In this document: positions 59,888 to 64,000 of the stretch, one piece after another | How the letters are laid out: each line of letters begins with the position of its first letter | Numbering within the stretch: the first letter of the stretch is position 1 | Assembly: GCA_018350325.1 (NCBI GenBank) | Contig: JAEVLN010000009.1 | Coordinates: forward strand, 951,388 to 1,015,387 | Origin: Globodera rostochiensis | Taxonomy: Eukaryota; Nematoda; Chromadorea; Rhabditida; Heteroderidae | DNA length: 64,000 nucleotides | Direction: 5' to 3' | Translations under genes and position numbers: made by a program | Notes under the pieces: generated by a model | What the model saw: the letters and a program-made list of their open reading frames with translations, nothing else | The model's database searches: none | Told to the model about the DNA's origin: nothing

Positions 59888-61210
59888 TTTTTTAGCTAAA
59901 GAAATTAATATAATATAATTATGATAATAATAAAAAAATTATGCATAAAATTGATTTGATGATGTATAATGCTGCTTTATTTTAGGCAACAATGTGCTTT
60001 GAAGAATAGAAAGATATGTGAATATATTGTCTATTAAACCACATCATAATTTATGACGAAAAATTATTAAAGATGCAAAATGTTGAATAATTAATCTTTT
60101 ATAAAATTAGCTTATCTGAAAAAGTGCTAAAATATATTATTATTTTCGGCATGCCGATCAGGGATGCGATGGCCAAAACCCAAAAACGTAGAAAACGAGT
60201 TCAAAAAAACGTGGAAAAAACGTGGAAAATTTTTTAAGCCTTTAATTTAATGGAGAATTGCTCGAACAACCATTAACTAGCATATTTATTAACACTTTTC
60301 ACAATTTTAGCAAATTTGGCTGAGAAATGAAGTAATTATAAGCATGGGGACAAGTCAAATCGGAGTTGAACTTGATAGAACAAGGCATTCAAAAGATACG
60401 TTCCCATAAAAAGTTGATTTTTAGGGGTGTGAGTTTTACCCTTTATATTGCAAATTGTTAAGGAATGAATTTTCAAAAATGCAACTTTTTTTGTGAATTC
60501 TGCTTCTTTTGGAGGGGGGGTCGGCGGTGCCGATAGGCGTCGCAGAGAAAATTTTGAATTTTTTAATTAATTTGTCAAGAGATTTGCAACCAAAATTTTT
60601 AAAATGCGGCAATTTTTTTGAAGCTTTTTAGAATCGGGGGGGGGGGGTCCGGCGGTGCCGACAGGCGCCGCCGGGAAAAATTTTGAGTTTTTTGATGTAA
60701 TTTGTTAAGAAAATTGGTCCAAATTTGGCTAAGAGATTTGTTATCAAAATTTTAAAAATACAACAATTTTTGTAGACTTTTTAGGAATGGGATGGGCTTA
60801 TCGGCGTCGAAAGGCGCTGTCGGTAAAAATTTTTGAATTTTTTGGAGGGATTATTAAGAAATTGGTCCAATAATTACTACAAAGAAAAAATTTAAACAAT
60901 TTTTAATTATTAGTTTCGTCCACCAGCACTCAACTTATCTGATTAAAAAAATTGGTAAATTTAAAAAAGTTTTGGAATTGTTTACAAACCGTAAAATTGA
61001 AAAAACAATTAACGCAGACGGGACTGAAACTACTCCCCCTAACATTTAAACTCCCCCGCCACTCACCACTACACCAGCAAATATTTAAACGATTCTTTAT
61101 TTGGTTTTCTGGAATGTCTGACCATCAAGCCCGTCAACGACAAATGTGGGGGGGGGGGGGGGATTTTGGATCATCAATTTTTAGTAAAAGGAAATAAAAG
61201 TCCATTTTAG
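59888..61210. other. Intergenic with three copies of the dispersed GC-core repeat
   Basis: Presumed promoter of giant-gene copy 2, then repeats. Near 60525, 60650 and 60795 three tandem-like copies of the GTGCCGATAGGCG core occur about 125-145 bp apart, each with an A/T tail containing AATTTTTTG and AAATTGGTCC. Runs of about 10-14 G occur at 60637 and 61147. An ATG at 61113 followed by the G run is an uncertain upstream exon of the F-box-like remnant. Confidence 0.5.
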
Positions 61211-61451
61211 CAATGTCTCCAATGATGTTTGGCTGAATGTGTTTGAATGGCTCGGACGTGCCAAACTTGGGCTAAAAGTGGCACCGATCTGTGCCCGTTT
61301 CGATGCATTGGTGGACGAACATTTTAGTGCTACGGAACGGCAAATTAAGCGCCGGAGGCTTAACGCCCCCGGAGGACCTTCGCGCCCTCGGGGGGTGATT
61401 TTTGGTATTTGTACAAGTGACATCGAAGCAAAAGTGGCTGTTCTGAAGGAG
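61211..61451 (+). pseudogene. F-box-like exon, probably part of a broken or incomplete gene
   Basis: After a TTTTAG acceptor, one frame reads VWLNVFEWLGRAKLGLKVA then RFDALVDEHF. The W..VF......LGLK.A...RFD.LVD.HF pattern is what I recall from a large F-box-like family in cyst nematodes; this is memory, not a search. The exon continues into a basic stretch and ends at a possible GTCTGT donor. I could not find the long C-terminal part of such proteins downstream in a consistent frame, although 62210-62410 has an open plus-strand frame (RYFFNRFCNALDIS...) that may be its decayed remainder. The G run upstream would disturb any first exon. Confidence 0.45.
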
Positions 61452-61499
61452 GTCTGTTTTTCTCGCTTATTTGGCTTATCTTCAAAAAACTAATTAGGA

Positions 61500-62866
61500 T
61501 CCTCATTAGTTCAAGAAGACTTCCAAAATTAAAAATGTAAAGGCAACGTTTACATTAAAATTTGAAAAATTGGGTGGTCCTATTAAAGAGTGAATTTGAA
61601 CAATCGATCGAAAGAATTGACCTACCAATTGGCCAAAAATCGGGATTTTTTTTGTTAGGCAGAAAATCGCCAAAAAATTCCAAAAAGCCTAATTCTTTAT
61701 GGACTTTTTTGGGGATTTACAAATAGTCTTAGGAGCATTTTGATGGTACCAAAAAATGTTTGATTTCCCGGACGTTGAAGCCCCGGGAACCCATCAAATA
61801 AATTTCTATCCTTTGCCCAGTTTTTTCATATAAGCTTTAACTTTTGCAAAAGACAACGAACAAATTGACAAGTTGTCGTCATTCAAAAAGTACAAGCCTT
61901 AAGATTTATGATTTAGCAAAAAGTACGCGATGTTTTGACTTTTAGCAGCAAAAGTGAAGGGAAAAAAGCCGATTTTCTGAAGCGGATTTATATGCATCAA
62001 AAATGGCCATTTTGCCAAAAATATGTTTTGAAATTTTTAAAATGCATTTTTTATCGCTTTTTTAAAGAATTTTTTTGCTATAAAGTGTCAAAAAAAAAAT
62101 TTCATTTTCAAATGGTTAAAAAGAAACTTACCAAAGTAAAAACAGCTCCTTAAGCTATAACTTATCGAATTTAAATTGCACTAAAAATATGCATGAATAC
62201 AACCCGCTGCCTATTATATAAGGCATTCGATTTTCATTATTTGAGATATTTTTTTAATCGTTTTTGCAATGCTTTAGACATTTCTCAATGCCACTTCAGC
62301 GTCTCGTCACATTGCCCATTTGTGGATAACTGCTGGAAGTGCCGGGCGCTTTCAAGCGCAATTCCAATTGGACAATTCGGTCGGCGAACGGCTGACCCTA
62401 CGGCAATTTGAACGCCCATTTTGTTGGCTTAGACGATGTCCAATTGAGTGGGACGAAGCTTTATACGGAGCAGCAGAATAGGCGGAACAATAGCGCAAAA
62501 TGATTCGAACATTTTCAAATGTCCCAAAATGGCACTAAAACATCAAAAACTAAGAGATTTTGGAGAGATAAATTCACTCACCTCCAGTTTTTGATGTTGA
62601 TTTGGACGAAAAGTCTATAATTTTGCAATAATCCAGTTCTAACATAATTAATTTTCTTTCCTATTTGTGTTTGGTCTGTACAAATTTAATCAAATATATT
62701 TGTACCAAAAACTGTTCTGAAAAAATACCCGCGCGAAACACCATTTTCTCGTTTCGGTTATATACATATGGCACTAAGAAACGTACATGCAGCACCGAAA
62801 TTTCCTAACAAATTTGAGAAAACGGGCAACGAATTTTGTAACTTTCCCAAAGTTTATGCTTTCTGG
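61500..62866. other. Intergenic or decayed coding sequence
   Basis: AT-rich with open frames that do not join. A GC-richer piece at 62280-62480 could belong to the F-box-like gene. The last bases, CTTTCTGG at 62859-62866, are the left target-site copy of the adjacent hAT element. Confidence 0.35.
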
Positions 62867-63903
62867 TAGAGTTGGCCGGGACCGGGATCCCGACCGGAAC
62901 CGGTCGGGAAATTTCCGCTTTTTGGAATCCCGGTCCCGGTTTTTGAAAAATCGAAAACCCGGATCCCGTCCCGGTCGAGCCGGGACATTTTTGAACTCAG
63001 AAGGGAGTTTGGTGATGGTGTAGTGGTGAGTTGTGGGGACATGTGATGTGTGAGCGGGTGGTGGTTCTGATTCCCTAGTGTGTAAATGATTTTTTCCAAC
63101 TTTCTCTTAATATTTACAATGGTGTAAATAATCATAAAAATTCTCATAAAATTTTCCGCTTTTTTAAAAATATTTTAGATACAATTCACAAGTTCATTTC
63201 ATTTTTTTTGGTTGGACAAATACTAAATGTTTAAAATTTATGCCTTTGTTCAAAGTTAAGTGATCTTAAATTACTTTAGTCAGGGGTAGCATATGTTCTT
63301 ATTTATTGGGGTTCGGATTAATCATAAATTTTAATTTAATATTCAAAATTAGATACAGATAAAGCTTCAAAAAAAATTTGCCGTATTTTTAAAATTTTGG
63401 TTGCAAATCTCTTAACAAATCGAGTCGAAAATTCAAAATTTTCTCGGCGGCGCCTATCGGCACCCCCCCCCCCCTAGCAGAAGTAAAGCAGAATTGTCAA
63501 AAAATGGAAGATGAGGTAATTGAAGTTAAAGACAATGGGAAATATTTTTTGATAATAAAAAACAATTTTTGGTACTTTTCGGTTTTGTGCCTAATTAGGA
63601 AAAATGGTTTTTTTGTGACATAAAGCCGCAAATGTCTATTTTGTCTTAGGCCGCAAATGTCTGGACCGCAAATGTCGGGTTGCAAATGTCTATTTTGTCT
63701 TAGGCCGCAAATGTCTGTACCGCAAATGTCGGGTTGCAAATGTCGGGCAACCGTTTTTTCAACGCCCTTTTGTTGACCTTTTTAAAATTTTGAGGTGTAG
63801 GCACAAAACCGAAAAATACCAAAAATTGTTTTTTATTATTCAAAAAATATTTTCCATTGCCAGTCCCGGTTCAAAATGCTGGTCCCGGTCCCGGCCAACT
63901 CTA
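62867..63903. mobile_element. Non-autonomous hAT element, 1,037 bp
   Basis: The terminal inverted repeats match perfectly over 21 bp; they begin TAGAGTTGGCCGGGACC at 62867 and end GGTCCCGGCCAACTCTA at 63903. An exact 8-bp target duplication CTTTCTGG is at 62859-62866 and 63904-63911. The interior has CCGG-rich palindromes near the left end, an inverted copy of the dispersed GC-core repeat with a C run of about 11 (63380-63475), a truncated GGGGTTCGGAT end-like word near 63308, and several copies of GCAAATGTC (63628-63748). No transposase frame was seen. Confidence 0.9.
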
Positions 63904-64000
63904 CTTTCTGGTGGTCAGTCTCTCCCTCCCAGAAAAATCTTAAATCGATCTTTTGGGGTAATTTTTGGTCCAAGAAAAAGTTTTTTTTATGGGTGCATAG

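Noticed and set aside
1..64000. CRISPR arrays, bacterial operons, ribosome-binding sites, rRNA genes
   Set aside because: The window is eukaryotic nuclear DNA with spliced genes. The tandem repeats present have no spacer structure, and I recognised no rRNA or tRNA sequence.

Overview
The window is nuclear DNA of a nematode, most likely a plant-parasitic tylenchid. It is AT-rich (roughly 30% GC by eye), genes are split by many short introns (often 40-60 nt), and nematode-type chemoreceptors are present. Several introns use GC-AG instead of GT-AG, and one exon carries an F-box-like motif that I associate with cyst-nematode expansions. All gene models were built by hand from splice sites and reading phase. 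Boundaries may be off by a base or two and none is supported by transcripts.

Layout. 0.6-2.9 kb (+): an orphan helical protein. 3.6 kb (+): a small secreted protein. 7.0-11.4 kb (+): a proton/myo-inositol type sugar transporter of about 602 aa with an 820-bp CCCCGA array in one intron and a broken-looking splice acceptor just after it. 11.7-13.1 kb (-): an Srsx-like GPCR. 13.8-24.5 kb (+) and 48.1-59.9 kb (-): two inverted copies of a giant 25-exon gene. 25.4 kb (+): a small secreted protein. 26.1-32.2 kb (-): a POT/PEPT peptide transporter. 35.4-36.6 kb (-): a coiled-coil membrane orphan. 38.1-41.1 kb (-): an LAT-type amino-acid transporter. 41.7-44.6 kb (-): two tandem paralogues encoding secreted cysteine-rich proteins. 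45.1-46.9 kb (-): a Str/Srd-like chemoreceptor. 60-64 kb: repeats, an F-box-like remnant and a hAT-type element.

The main finding is the giant gene pair. In copy 1, exons join in one phase-consistent frame of about 2,286 codons. It starts with a signal peptide, continues with two diverged copies of an unknown helical multi-module unit, then a Lys/Glu-rich linker, and ends in a divergent but complete canonical poly(A) polymerase (GS...DxD and a third Asp, plus the RNA-binding-domain motifs). Copy 2 has the same exon order and conserves the signal-peptide exon. Identity between copies is mosaic: near-identical, introns included, over the polymerase, and much lower over several upstream modules. 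This suggests gene conversion between inverted arms.

At least four non-autonomous hAT-like elements with 7-8 bp target duplications or imperfect ones, one other inverted-repeat element, a 32-bp tandem array and a dispersed GC-rich repeat sit mostly in introns and spacers.
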